64,000 nt of DNA from Actinomycetes bacterium (GTDB lineage Bacteria > Actinomycetota > Acidimicrobiia > Acidimicrobiales > RAAP-2). Positions 46,327 through 54,316 of the stretch are shown here, piece after piece. The notes beneath the pieces were generated by a model. It ran no database searches and was not told where the DNA came from. It saw only the letters and a list, made by a program, of their open reading frames with translations. Where the stretch lies: the NCBI GenBank assembly GCA_021791615.1, contig JAJYWG010000187.1:1-64000 (forward strand), written 5' to 3'. Both the position numbers and the translations under genes were made by a program. Position 1 is the stretch's first letter; each line of letters opens with the position of its first letter.

Positions 46327-46998
46327 GTGGCCTACTGGGTGCTCAAGGTGCTGCTCACCCCAGTCTTCTACCTCCTGTGGCCGGTGAAGGTCGAGGGGCG
46401 CGAGCACCTGCCCACCCACGGACCGGCGGTGCTGGCGGCCAACCACCAGTCGTTCTGCGACTCGTTCTTCCTCCCGCTGGTCGTGCGCCGCAAAGTGGCG
46501 TTCCTGGCCAAAGCCGAGTACTTCGATTCCTGGAAGACGGCGTGGTTCTTCCGGGCGGCCGGGCAGATCCCGATCCAGCGCTCGGGCGGGTCGGCGTCGG
46601 AACGAGCGCTGGCAACTGCCCGCCAGGTGCTCGCCGGCGGCAAGCTGCTCGGGCTCTATCCCGAAGGCACCCGTTCGATGGACGGGCGCGTCCATCGCGG
46701 TCGTACGGGCGTCGCCGGTCTCTCACGAGAAATCGGAGTCCCGGTCATCCCGGTCGGCATCCTGGGCACCGAGGCGGTGCAGCCGGTGCGAGCGAGGTTG
46801 ATGCGGCCGTTCCACAAGGTGACGATCCGCTTTGGCGCGCCGATGCAGATGACCCCTGCTGCCGACCCCGACGATCCGATGGCCGACCACGACCACACGT
46901 TCTGCCGCGCCTTCACCGACGACGTGATGCGCGAGATCGCCCGGCTGTCAGAGCGAGACTACGTGGACGAGTACGTGCCAAAGCGCAGCGGCGCCTGA
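46327..46998 (+). CDS. 1-acyl-sn-glycerol-3-phosphate acyltransferase (PlsC-like)
   Basis: A 223-residue membrane-associated acyltransferase. It has the catalytic NHQSFCD motif (HX4D) at about residue 40, the acceptor-binding YPEGTRSMDGR and the later VPVIPVGILGTEAV. It would acylate lysophosphatidic acid in phospholipid synthesis, although lipid-acceptor specificity in this family varies. The N-terminus is hydrophobic (VLKVLLTPVFYLLW). GTG 46327 is preferred to the much longer upstream ORF because the family N-terminus starts here and a TACGGT hexamer lies just upstream. It diverges from the lactonase gene. Confidence 0.85.
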   Translation: MAYWVLKVLLTPVFYLLWPVKVEGREHLPTHGPAVLAANHQSFCDSFFLPLVVRRKVAFLAKAEYFDSWKTAWFFRAAGQIPIQRSGGSASERALATARQVLAGGKLLGLYPEGTRSMDGRVHRGRTGVAGLSREIGVPVIPVGILGTEAVQPVRARLMRPFHKVTIRFGAPMQMTPAADPDDPMADHDHTFCRAFTDDVMREIARLSERDYVDEYVPKRSGA

Positions 46999-47011
46999 GC
47001 CGATCTCGGTT

Positions 47012-47017
47012 TACGCT
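47012..47017 (+). promoter_or_regulatory. -10 hexamer of leaderless uORF upstream of ACT gene
   Basis: TACGCT at exactly -12 to -7 from ATG 47024, placing the transcription start at the first base of the small ORF. Confidence 0.5.
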
Positions 47018-47023
47018 GGGGCG

Positions 47024-47071
47024 ATGATCTCTCTCTTGGCGGCCGCCGCCGGCCCCCACAGGACAGCGTGA
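47024..47071 (+). CDS. 15-residue leader ORF overlapping the ACT-domain gene
   Basis: ATG 47024 opens a 15-codon frame, product MISLLAAAAGPHRTA, ending in TGA at 47069-47071. The final A of the stop is the first base of the ACT gene ATG (TGATG). A -10-like TACGCT at -12 to -7 predicts a leaderless transcript beginning exactly at this ATG. The arrangement suggests translation of the short ORF delivers ribosomes to the ACT gene, or that it is a sensing leader peptide with five Ala codons. It is too short for family comparison, so the claim rests on position. Confidence 0.45.
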   Translation: MISLLAAAAGPHRTA

Positions 47072-47379
47072 TGGAGAGGTACTGCGTGCGGATCGAGATG
47101 ACCGACCGCCCCGGGGCGCTCGGTCAGGTGGCGAGCCGCATCGGTGCGGTCGGCGGTGACATCGTGGCCATCGACATCCTCGATCGGGTCGACGGGCGAG
47201 TAGTCGACGAGTTCGTCATCGACCTGGCCGGCGAGCATCTGGTGGACCTGCTCCAGGCCGAGATCCACGAAGTCGACGGTGCCTTGGTCCGGCGTGTCGT
47301 GTGGGAGCGCGGTGCCGACACTGCAGCCGACACCGTCACCTCCCCGACCTCCCCGACCCCCCCGACCTCCCCGACCTGA
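47071..47379 (+). CDS. ACT-domain protein
   Basis: A 102-residue protein made of one ACT domain: RYCVRIEMTDRPGALGQVASRIGAVGGDIVAIDILDRVDGRVVDEFVIDL. ACT domains usually bind amino acids and regulate metabolism; no catalytic domain is attached. The tail consists of PTSPT repeats encoded by CCCCGACCT-type tandem repeats (47330-47377). ATG 47071 overlaps the stop of the 15-codon leader ORF; GTG 47068 is in frame one codon earlier. It converges with glycerol kinase, with only 9 nt between stops. Confidence 0.75.
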   Translation: MERYCVRIEMTDRPGALGQVASRIGAVGGDIVAIDILDRVDGRVVDEFVIDLAGEHLVDLLQAEIHEVDGALVRRVVWERGADTAADTVTSPTSPTPPTSPT

Positions 47380-47388
47380 GCGAGCAGC

Positions 47389-49026
47389 TCAATCCTGGGC
47401 CCAGTCCCGGGAGCGGGCCACCGCCCTCAACCACCTTTCGTACGCCGCATCGGGCTCGGTCCGGTCCAGCCCCGGGACGTGCTCGATGTCCTGCTCCCAG
47501 AGCTCGGCGAGCGCTGCGAGCGATCCCCAAACTCCTTCGGCAAGCCCGGCCAACATCGCCGCGCCGCGCGCAGTCGATTCGACCGAGCGAGCCCGCAGGA
47601 CCGGCACGCCGGACTGCTCGGCCTGGAGGGCGAGCAACAGGTCCATCCGCGACGCGCCACCGTCGGCGCGGAGCTGGTTGCATGCGCCCCCCGCGCCCCC
47701 CGCGCCCCCCGCGCTCCCCGCGCCCCCCGCGCTCCCCGCGCTCCCCGCGCTGCCGACCGCCCTGCGCATCGCGTCGGTCATGTCGCGGACCTGGAAGGCC
47801 ATCGCCTCGACCGTGGCCCGGGCGAGATGAGCGCGCCCGGTGCCGCGGGTGATCCCGGTGACCGTCCCCCGGGCCCGCGGGTCCCACCACGGGCTGCCGA
47901 GGCCGGTGAAGGCCGGCACGACGATCACACCCCCGGCGTCGGCGACCGACTCGGCCAGCGGTCCGAGGTCCTGCACGCGCTCGAGAAGGCCCAGCCCGTC
48001 GCGAAGCCACTGGACGGCGGCACCCGAGACGAACGTCGACCCCTCCAACGCGTAGGCGACCCGTCTCTCGGGGCCGCCGTGCCGTCCGAGGTCCCAGGCC
48101 ACGGTGGTGAGGAGCCCTTCGGGTGGGGCTGGTCGGAGCGGGCCGACGTTGGCCAGGACAAAGCTCCCCGTGCCGTAGGTGACCTTGGCCATTCCCGGGT
48201 CGAAGCACGCCTGGCCGAACAGCGCAGCCTGCTGGTCTCCGGCGATGCCGCTCACCGGCACGCCGGCCAGCGGCGACGAGCGCCCGCCCACGGCGCCGGG
48301 ATGAGCGACGCCGAACCGTCCGCAGCTCGGACGGACGTCGGCGAGGGCGCGGACCGGGATGCCGAAGAGATCGCAGAGCTCGGGTGTCCAACGCAGCGTC
48401 GCGGTGTCGAGCAGCATCGTGCGTGACGCGTTGGTGGCATCGGTCGCGAAGACCCCCGACGAGACGCCGCCGGTGAGGTGCCACAGGATCCAGGTGTCGA
48501 CGGTCCCGAGTGCCAGCGCGCCGGTGTCATCGCATGGCGCGTTGGCGAGCAGCCACTCGAACTTGGTCGCCGAGAAGTAGGGATCGAGGACGAGGCCGGT
48601 CCGTTCCCGCACCGTCGGCAGCCACCCGTCTTCCGCGAGCTGGGCGCAGCGGCTCGAGGTGCGGCGGTCCTGCCAGACGATGGCTCGGTGCACCGGCGTC
48701 CCGGTCGTGCGGTCCCAGGCCAGTGCCGTCTCGCGCTGGTTCGTGATGCCGATGGCCGCCACGGTGCCCCCGAGCTCCGAGAGGCGGCTTGCGACCTCGG
48801 CCAGCGTGGACTGCACCGCCTGCCAGATCTCGACCGGGTCGTGCTCCACCCATCCCGGGCGCGGGAAGTGCTGGGTGAGCTCCCGGTAGGCGATGTCCAC
48901 CACCCGCCCGGCGTTGTCGACGACGAGGGAGCGGACCCCGGTGGTCCCGGCGTCGACGGCGAGCACGTACCCGGGCCGGGACCCGGTCGCCAAGGCTCCC
49001 TCCGCGGGCGTGGCCACGACGGGCAC
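47389..49026 (-). CDS. glpK: Glycerol kinase
   Basis: A 545-residue FGGY kinase forming sn-glycerol 3-phosphate. Clear GlpK segments: VLAVDAGTTGVRSLVVD, GITNQRETALAWDRTTG, AIVWQDRRTS, DTWILWHLTGG, GIAGDQQAALFGQ, KVTYGTGSFVLAN, PAFTGLGSPWWDPRARGTVTG and RADGGASRMDLLLALQAEQSGVPV. It is longer than usual (about 500 residues) partly because of a Gly/Ala/Ser tandem-repeat insert at about residues 423-447, directly before the conserved RADGGASR segment. I chose GTG 49026 as the start; the longer ORF runs into the nrdJ promoter region. It diverges from nrdJ. Confidence 0.9.
   Translation of the reverse strand: MPVVATPAEGALATGSRPGYVLAVDAGTTGVRSLVVDNAGRVVDIAYRELTQHFPRPGWVEHDPVEIWQAVQSTLAEVASRLSELGGTVAAIGITNQRETALAWDRTTGTPVHRAIVWQDRRTSSRCAQLAEDGWLPTVRERTGLVLDPYFSATKFEWLLANAPCDDTGALALGTVDTWILWHLTGGVSSGVFATDATNASRTMLLDTATLRWTPELCDLFGIPVRALADVRPSCGRFGVAHPGAVGGRSSPLAGVPVSGIAGDQQAALFGQACFDPGMAKVTYGTGSFVLANVGPLRPAPPEGLLTTVAWDLGRHGGPERRVAYALEGSTFVSGAAVQWLRDGLGLLERVQDLGPLAESVADAGGVIVVPAFTGLGSPWWDPRARGTVTGITRGTGRAHLARATVEAMAFQVRDMTDAMRRAVGSAGSAGSAGGAGSAGGAGGAGGACNQLRADGGASRMDLLLALQAEQSGVPVLRARSVESTARGAAMLAGLAEGVWGSLAALAELWEQDIEHVPGLDRTEPDAAYERWLRAVARSRDWAQD
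47687..47757 (-). repeat. In-frame 9-nt tandem repeats in glpK
   Basis: About eight units of the type GCGCCCCCC/GCGCTCCCC on the plus strand encode GGA, GSA and similar tripeptides. Unit length is a multiple of three, so the frame is preserved. Confidence 0.85.
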
Positions 49027-49106
49027 GTTACCGCCCGTCCCTACAGGTGCCCGGCGCAAACCTTCGCGAACGGGTCGTGACCTGGCCGGACTCCAACGAG
49101 AGAGTG

Positions 49107-49136
49107 TTGACACCTCGGTAACTACAGTGCTGTAAT
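49107..49136 (+). promoter_or_regulatory. nrdJ promoter (TTGACA, 18 nt, TGTAAT)
   Basis: TTGACA at 49107-49112 and TGTAAT at 49131-49136, 18 nt apart (CTGTAA at 17 nt also possible). This is the strongest sigma-70-type promoter I see. A TACAG-TG-CTGTA inverted repeat (49123-49134) overlaps the -10. Confidence 0.6.
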
Positions 49137-49168
49137 GACCCCAGCATCTCGTGTCCAGGGGGTGGTCA

Positions 49169-49188
49169 CACCACAATATGTTGTGGTG
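49169..49188 (+). promoter_or_regulatory. Probable NrdR box upstream of nrdJ
   Basis: Inverted repeat CACCACAA-TATG-TTGTGGTG. Its core CCACAATATGTTGTGG closely fits the published NrdR box (ACACWATATATWGTGT). It lies about 33 nt downstream of the -10, where a repressor would block transcription, and about 70 nt before the nrdJ ATG. Confidence 0.65.
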
Positions 49189-49259
49189 AGAAGGGATCCC
49201 GCCCCTGACGGCACATCGGCGCACGTCCAGGGATCACCACACGAAGGAGCACTTTAGCT

Positions 49260-52175
49260 ATGGCCATCGCACCCCACCACACCGGCATCGGCATCCGCCG
49301 GCACTTCACCCGTGAGGGTGTCCATCCTTACGACACCGTGCGCTGGGAGCGCCGCGACGCGCGCATCGTCAACTACCGCGACGGCTCGGTGGCGTTTGAG
49401 CAGCTCGGCGTCGAGGTGCCCGAGTCCTGGAGCGTGAACGCCACCAACATCCTGGCCCAGAAGTACTTCCGGGGGACCCTCGGGACCCCCGAGCGCGAGT
49501 GGTCCCTCAAGCAGGTGGCCGATCGGGTGGTGGACACGATCACGGCATGGGGGAGACGTGACGGGTACTTCGTCGACGAAGAGGAGGCGGCGATCTTCAG
49601 CGACGAGCTGAAGCACCTCATCATCCACCAGCAAGCCGCGTTCAACTCCCCTGTCTGGTTCAACATCGGAGTCGACGGCGTGCCGCAGCAGGCCAGCGCC
49701 TGCTTCATCCTGTCGGTGGAGGACTCGATGAGCTCGATCCTCAACTGGTACACCGAGGAAGGAACGATCTTCAAGGGTGGATCGGGTGCAGGGGTGAACC
49801 TGTCCCGGATCCGCTCGTCCCACGAGCACTTGAAGGGCGGTGGCACGGCCTCGGGACCGGTGAGCTTCATGCGGGGGGCCGATGCCTCGGCCGGGACGAT
49901 CAAGAGCGGGGGCAAGACGAGGCGAGCCGCCAAGATGGTCATCCTCGACGCCGACCACCCCGACATCGAGGACTTCATCTGGTGCAAGGCCATCGAGGAG
50001 CGCAAGGCTCGGGTCCTGCGCGACGCCGGCTTCGACATGGACCTCGACGGTGCCGACAGCCATTCGACGCAGTACCAGAACGCCAACAACTCGGTCCGCG
50101 TGACCGACGAGTTCATGGAGGCGGTGCTGGAGGGGCGGGACTGGGACCTCGTCGCCCGCACCGACGGGTCGGTGATCCGCACGGTGCCTGCCCGGGACCT
50201 GTTCCGCCAGATCGCCCATGCCGCGTGGGAGTGCGCCGACCCGGGGATGCAGTTCGACACCACGATCAACAAGTGGCACACGGCGCCGGTGACCGGCCGC
50301 ATCAACGGCAGCAACCCGTGCAGCGAGTACATGCACCTGGACAACTCGGCATGCAACCTGGCGAGCTTGAACCTGATGAAGTTCCTCAACGACGACGACA
50401 CCTTTGACGTGGACTCCTTCAAGGCGGCGGTGGCCGTGATGTTCACCGGGCAAGAGATCCTCGTGGGGAACGCCGACTACCCGACCGCGTCGATCGCAGA
50501 GAACTCCCGACGTTTCCGTGAGCTTGGTCTGGGCTACGCCAACTTGGGCGCGATGCTCATGGCGCGCGGCCTGCCCTACGACTCGGACGAGGGGAGGGCA
50601 TGGGCTGCTGCCGTCACCGCGCTCATGACCGGGTACGCCTACGCGGTCTCGGCTCGCACGGCGGCTCGGATGGGACCGTTCTCCGGCTTCCACGAGAACG
50701 CGGGTGCGATGCTGAACGTGCTGCGGATGCACCAGGCCGAGGCGTCGAAGATCGACGAGGAGCTGGTGCCGCCCGAGCTGCTCTCGGCCGGCCAGGAGGC
50801 CTGGGACGAGGCGGTCGAGCTGGCCGAGCAGTACGGGGTCCGCAACTCCCAGGCGACGGTCCTCGCGCCGACCGGGACGATCGGACTGCTCATGGACTGC
50901 GACACCACCGGGGTGGAGCCCGACCTCGGCCTGGTCAAGACCAAGAAGCTGGTGGGCGGAGGGACGATGTCGATCGTGAACCAGACCGTCCCCCGCGCGC
51001 TTCGCCAGCTCGGCTACACGACGCCACAGGTGCAGGAGATCGAGGCGTACATCGACGAGCACAAGAGCATCGTCGGTGCTCCGCACCTGGCGACCGAGCA
51101 CCTTCCGGTCTTCGCGTGCTCTATGGGGGACAACACCATCCACTACTCGGGTCACGTGCGGATGATGGGTGCAGTCCAGCCATTCATCAGTGGTGCGATC
51201 AGCAAGACGGTCAACATGCCCGAGGACGTGACCGTCGAGGACGTCGAGCAGCTCCACATCGACGCCTGGAAGCTGGGGATCAAGGCGGTCGCCATCTACC
51301 GTGACAATTGCAAGGTGGCCCAGCCCCTCTCCGCGACTCCGAAAGGTGCAGCGGACCAGAGCGGGGACGAGGCGCCTCCCGGGTCCGATGCCGAGGCCAA
51401 GGACCGCGCCCTCGCGGCCCGCATCATCGAGCTCGAGGCTGCGCTCGAGCACGAACGGGAGCGCAAGCAGGAATCGGTTGTCGTGGGCGCGGTGAGAGAG
51501 CGGCTGCCCCGGCACCGCCGTTCGCGGACGTGTGCCTTTCGCGTGGCGGACTGTGAGGGGTACGTGACCGTCGGCGAGTACGAGGACGGCCGCCCGGGTG
51601 AGGTGTTCATCAAGGTGTCCAAGCAGGGATCCACCTTGGCCGGGATCATGGACGCCTTCTCCATCTCGATCAGCCTGGGTCTCCAGCATGGGGTTCCCCT
51701 TGCCACCTACGTGCGCAAGTACTCCAACATGAAGTTCGAGCCGGCCGGCATCACCGACGACCCCGAACTGCGGATCGCGACCAGCCTGGTCGACTACATC
51801 TTTCGGCGGATGGCGCTCGACTACCTGAGTTACGAGGAGCGCCTGGAGCTCGGCGTTCTCTCGGTCTCGGAGCGGATCCAGCCCACGTTGCCCGGCGTCG
51901 AGGAGAGTGCGACCCCGTCACACGGGCTGGTCGACGACGGACCGGTGGTCCCCGACGCAGTGGACCTCGGCGGGGGAGCCGCAGCGCGGGCGTCCGGGAC
52001 GCCGGCCACTGCCCAGCCGACCGGCGGGGTGGCATCCACCAGCGGTCCTGCCGGCACGCTCGCCCGAGCCGAGCAGCGCGATGCGCCGTTCTGCTACAGC
52101 TGCGGGAACGTCATGCAGCGCTCCGGATCGTGCTACGTGTGCCCGAGCTGCGGTTCCACCAGCGGCTGCTCCTGA
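49260..52175 (+). CDS. nrdJ: Adenosylcobalamin-dependent (class II) ribonucleotide reductase
   Basis: A 971-residue class II ribonucleotide reductase converting ribonucleotides to deoxyribonucleotides with a cobalamin-generated thiyl radical. Typical regions: NILAQKYFRGTLGTPEREWS, FNSPVWFNIGV, QQASACFILSVEDSM (first redox Cys, about residue 147), GGSGAGVNLSRIRS, NGSNPCSEYMHLDNSACNL (about residue 350, radical-site Cys), APTGTIGLLMDCDTTGVEPD, and a C-terminal zinc ribbon CYSCG...CYVCPSCGS at about 947-966. Length fits the long actinobacterial NrdJ type. ATG 49260 has AAGGAG 10 nt upstream. An NrdR-box palindrome and a promoter lie in the divergent region shared with glpK. Confidence 0.95.
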   Translation: MAIAPHHTGIGIRRHFTREGVHPYDTVRWERRDARIVNYRDGSVAFEQLGVEVPESWSVNATNILAQKYFRGTLGTPEREWSLKQVADRVVDTITAWGRRDGYFVDEEEAAIFSDELKHLIIHQQAAFNSPVWFNIGVDGVPQQASACFILSVEDSMSSILNWYTEEGTIFKGGSGAGVNLSRIRSSHEHLKGGGTASGPVSFMRGADASAGTIKSGGKTRRAAKMVILDADHPDIEDFIWCKAIEERKARVLRDAGFDMDLDGADSHSTQYQNANNSVRVTDEFMEAVLEGRDWDLVARTDGSVIRTVPARDLFRQIAHAAWECADPGMQFDTTINKWHTAPVTGRINGSNPCSEYMHLDNSACNLASLNLMKFLNDDDTFDVDSFKAAVAVMFTGQEILVGNADYPTASIAENSRRFRELGLGYANLGAMLMARGLPYDSDEGRAWAAAVTALMTGYAYAVSARTAARMGPFSGFHENAGAMLNVLRMHQAEASKIDEELVPPELLSAGQEAWDEAVELAEQYGVRNSQATVLAPTGTIGLLMDCDTTGVEPDLGLVKTKKLVGGGTMSIVNQTVPRALRQLGYTTPQVQEIEAYIDEHKSIVGAPHLATEHLPVFACSMGDNTIHYSGHVRMMGAVQPFISGAISKTVNMPEDVTVEDVEQLHIDAWKLGIKAVAIYRDNCKVAQPLSATPKGAADQSGDEAPPGSDAEAKDRALAARIIELEAALEHERERKQESVVVGAVRERLPRHRRSRTCAFRVADCEGYVTVGEYEDGRPGEVFIKVSKQGSTLAGIMDAFSISISLGLQHGVPLATYVRKYSNMKFEPAGITDDPELRIATSLVDYIFRRMALDYLSYEERLELGVLSVSERIQPTLPGVEESATPSHGLVDDGPVVPDAVDLGGGAAARASGTPATAQPTGGVASTSGPAGTLARAEQRDAPFCYSCGNVMQRSGSCYVCPSCGSTSGCS

Positions 52176-52301
52176 CGAGAGGTTGCACCAAGTGCCATCT
52201 GTCCCCGGTTCCCGGTTCATCAAATTTGGGATCGGTACCGGGATCGGCAGGGGACCTCGCATGTGAAATGGCGGTGCGAGGTTGCCGGCGCACGGCCGGT
52301 G

Positions 52302-52802
52302 TCAGCCGCAGCCCGGGAGCGGTGACACCGTGAGCATGCAGACGACGGCGGCAGTCACGCACGACGCCGGCAAGAGGATCCACCAGCGCGACCGGTACGC
52401 GACGCCGATGGCGGCGAAGACCACGCATGCCACAGTGGCGACGAAGAACAACGTGGCGTTCGGCAGCCACACGCGCGAGAGATTGGAGGCGAAGCAGCCG
52501 TCGTCGGCCGACTCCAGCACGATCAGGGGAAGGGCCATGATCCAAAACGACAGGAAGATGCCGGAGAAGACTGCCCCCACGATGAAGCTGATCCGGGAGA
52601 CCTTGGCGACGAGCATGCTCCTGTGACGTGAAGACACGTGCCTGGTCCAGGCTCGGCCGTCCCAGAAACGAAAGGCGGCGACTCTCCAGGGATCGGGGTA
52701 CCACCCGGGGGAGTGGTCCTCGGAGGGCGTGGTGGGGTACCGAGGCGGCCAGGAGTGGGCACTTGCGTGTGTGCCGGCCGCGAATCCAGCACCGTCGGCC
52801 AT
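52302..52802 (-). CDS. DUF2510-containing membrane protein
   Basis: A 166-residue protein. The N-terminal part holds a DUF2510 module (GWYPDPWRVAAFRFWDGRAWTRHV). Three hydrophobic helices follow (SFIVGAVFSGIFLSFWIMA; ATLFFVATVACVVFAAIGVA; WWILLPASCVTAAVVCML). I chose ATG 52802 with GGTGGGGAG just upstream; the longer ORF starts at a TTG at 52853 that sits against a TATAGT hexamer (52854-52859), so that start would lie ahead of the expected transcription start. Function unknown. Confidence 0.7.
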   Translation of the reverse strand: MADGAGFAAGTHASAHSWPPRYPTTPSEDHSPGWYPDPWRVAAFRFWDGRAWTRHVSSRHRSMLVAKVSRISFIVGAVFSGIFLSFWIMALPLIVLESADDGCFASNLSRVWLPNATLFFVATVACVVFAAIGVAYRSRWWILLPASCVTAAVVCMLTVSPLPGCG

Positions 52803-52853
52803 CTCCCCACCCCCTGCGGTGCCGGCCCCCGCCTTCTTGCACCGTGCTCTCAA

Positions 52854-52859
52854 ACTATA
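52854..52859 (-). promoter_or_regulatory. Candidate -10 hexamer (TATAGT) for the DUF2510 membrane protein
   Basis: TATAGT on the minus strand, about 51 nt before ATG 52802; it excludes the TTG at 52853 as start if used. Confidence 0.4.
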
Positions 52860-52884
52860 GGGGGCGTGTCCCGACGACCGAAGA

Positions 52885-53460
52885 TCACGATCCGGGGTGC
52901 AGGGGGTCTGCGCATCCGCCGGTCAGCTCGAGCAACTTGGTCACCGTGCTCCAGTTGCGGTACGTGACCGGAGCGGGCAGGCGCCGGTCGAGCAATGCGG
53001 GCAACTTGGCTCGGCCCATTCCTTGGGGGAGGTGGAGGTACACCTCGGACTCGCGGAGCACGAAGCGTTCCGGCGCACGGAGATCGGGGTCGAGGCCGAG
53101 GTCACGGCCTGCGTCAGGGCCAGTGTCGCGGTCCATGAAGCCGATGTGGACGGTCACCGGGTCGGCGCCGGGGAACGGATTGCCGGCCACGATCTGTTCG
53201 AGGGAGCGCCGATCGCGGAGCACGATGCTGGACGATATGCCGAAGGTGCGGCGGATGGCTTCGGCCAGATCAGCCGTCGACGGCAGCTCGGGACGAGAGA
53301 ACACGACGTTGCCGCTCTGCACGTACGTGGTCACGTCGGTACAGCCCAGGGACTCGAACAAGAGCCGGAGCTCGTCCATTGGAACCCGGTTCTTGCCCCC
53401 GACGTTCACCCCCCGCAGCAGGGCCACATGACGCGCGTCACGACCACGCGGTGGCGCCAC
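52885..53460 (-). CDS. DUF1697 family protein
   Basis: A 191-residue protein with the DUF1697 opening HVALLRGVNVGGKNRVPMDELRLLFESLGCTDVTTYVQSGNVVF and the later PEVYLHLP-like segment SEVYLHLPQGMGRAKLPALLDRRL and ending in TYRNWSTVTKLLEL. The family is widespread in bacteria, small and of unknown function. GTG 53460 follows the upstream mycothiol-type enzyme stop by 2 nt, so both are probably one transcript. Confidence 0.85.
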   Translation of the reverse strand: MAPPRGRDARHVALLRGVNVGGKNRVPMDELRLLFESLGCTDVTTYVQSGNVVFSRPELPSTADLAEAIRRTFGISSSIVLRDRRSLEQIVAGNPFPGADPVTVHIGFMDRDTGPDAGRDLGLDPDLRAPERFVLRESEVYLHLPQGMGRAKLPALLDRRLPAPVTYRNWSTVTKLLELTGGCADPLHPGS

Positions 53461-53462
53461 GC

Positions 53463-54275
53463 TCAGAAGCCCGGGTAGGTGGCCCGGAGCATATCGACGA
53501 TCGCAGTCGCCGATCTGGCGTCGTCGACCGGGTCGAGCGGTGGCGCGTGGCCGGCGTCGAGCCGTCCGTACACCAACCTGAGCAGTGCTTCGGCCGGCAA
53601 GCGGAGATCTGCCCGGGTCGGTTCCGAGTCAGCGTCTCGGGCGACTTCGGCAACGGTCACCGCGGCCCCGATGTCGAAGGTGTAGGCACGGATCGGATCG
53701 ACGGTCGCCACGACCACCCGCTGGGGGGCTCCGGCGACGTCAGTTGCCGGGCGCCCGAGGGCCGGGCCGAGCGCGGGGATGCGGTCGATGAGGAGCTCCA
53801 CGGCAGGGGCGTCGACCACCGCAGCAGGGTCGAACGTGACGGCGACGTCCCAGGCGTGGAGCGCGTGCTCCCCGAGGCGCATCCCCAGGAACTCCGCCAT
53901 GTCCATCTGCCTGCCCATCGCAGTGATCTCGATGGAGCCGAGCTGGTCCTCGATGGACTCCAGGGCGTCGAGGAGCGCAGCGTCCGAGGCCTGGAAGTCG
54001 ATCCGCTGGCGGTCGGGATCCTTGGCATCCCAGCGATCCCATACGGCCTGGAAGCCTTCCCGGTCCGGGGGCTCGCTGCCCGACAGCGCCGCCGCGAGGA
54101 TCAACGAGAAGATCTCGGCGCCGCTGCCCAGGTGCGACAGGACTTGAGCCACGGACCACTCGTCGCAGTAGGACGTCCGGCGGACGTCGTCGGGACCCAG
54201 CGTCTCAGCGAACTTGCTCAGCAGATCGTGCGATCTGCGAAGTTCACGCAGCCACACCTTGGGATCTTTTTCCAT
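53463..54275 (-). CDS. Maleylpyruvate isomerase family mycothiol-dependent enzyme
   Basis: A 270-residue protein of the DinB-like mycothiol-dependent group. The metal-binding His are expected in WSVAQVLSHLGSG (about residue 48) and LGEHALHAWDVAV; the latter is the classic signature near residue 140. Members use mycothiol as cofactor in isomerisation, conjugation or detoxification. The C-terminal domain (RADLRLPAEALLRLVYGRLDA) matches the sterol-carrier-like tail of the family. It precedes the DUF1697 gene by 2 nt. Confidence 0.82.
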   Translation of the reverse strand: MEKDPKVWLRELRRSHDLLSKFAETLGPDDVRRTSYCDEWSVAQVLSHLGSGAEIFSLILAAALSGSEPPDREGFQAVWDRWDAKDPDRQRIDFQASDAALLDALESIEDQLGSIEITAMGRQMDMAEFLGMRLGEHALHAWDVAVTFDPAAVVDAPAVELLIDRIPALGPALGRPATDVAGAPQRVVVATVDPIRAYTFDIGAAVTVAEVARDADSEPTRADLRLPAEALLRLVYGRLDAGHAPPLDPVDDARSATAIVDMLRATYPGF

Positions 54276-54316
54276 AGTGGCTCAAACGCCTGAGAGACTG
54301 CCGATGTTCCGTCGGG

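Noticed and set aside
49123..49134. TACAG-TG-CTGTA as an SOS (LexA) box
   Set aside because: It does not fit the actinobacterial LexA consensus (TCGAAC-N4-GTTCGA); kept only as a possible extra operator half.
49254..51689. 811-codon minus-strand ORF opposite nrdJ
   Set aside because: Antisense shadow of nrdJ; His/Val/Leu/Arg-rich with no recognisable family.
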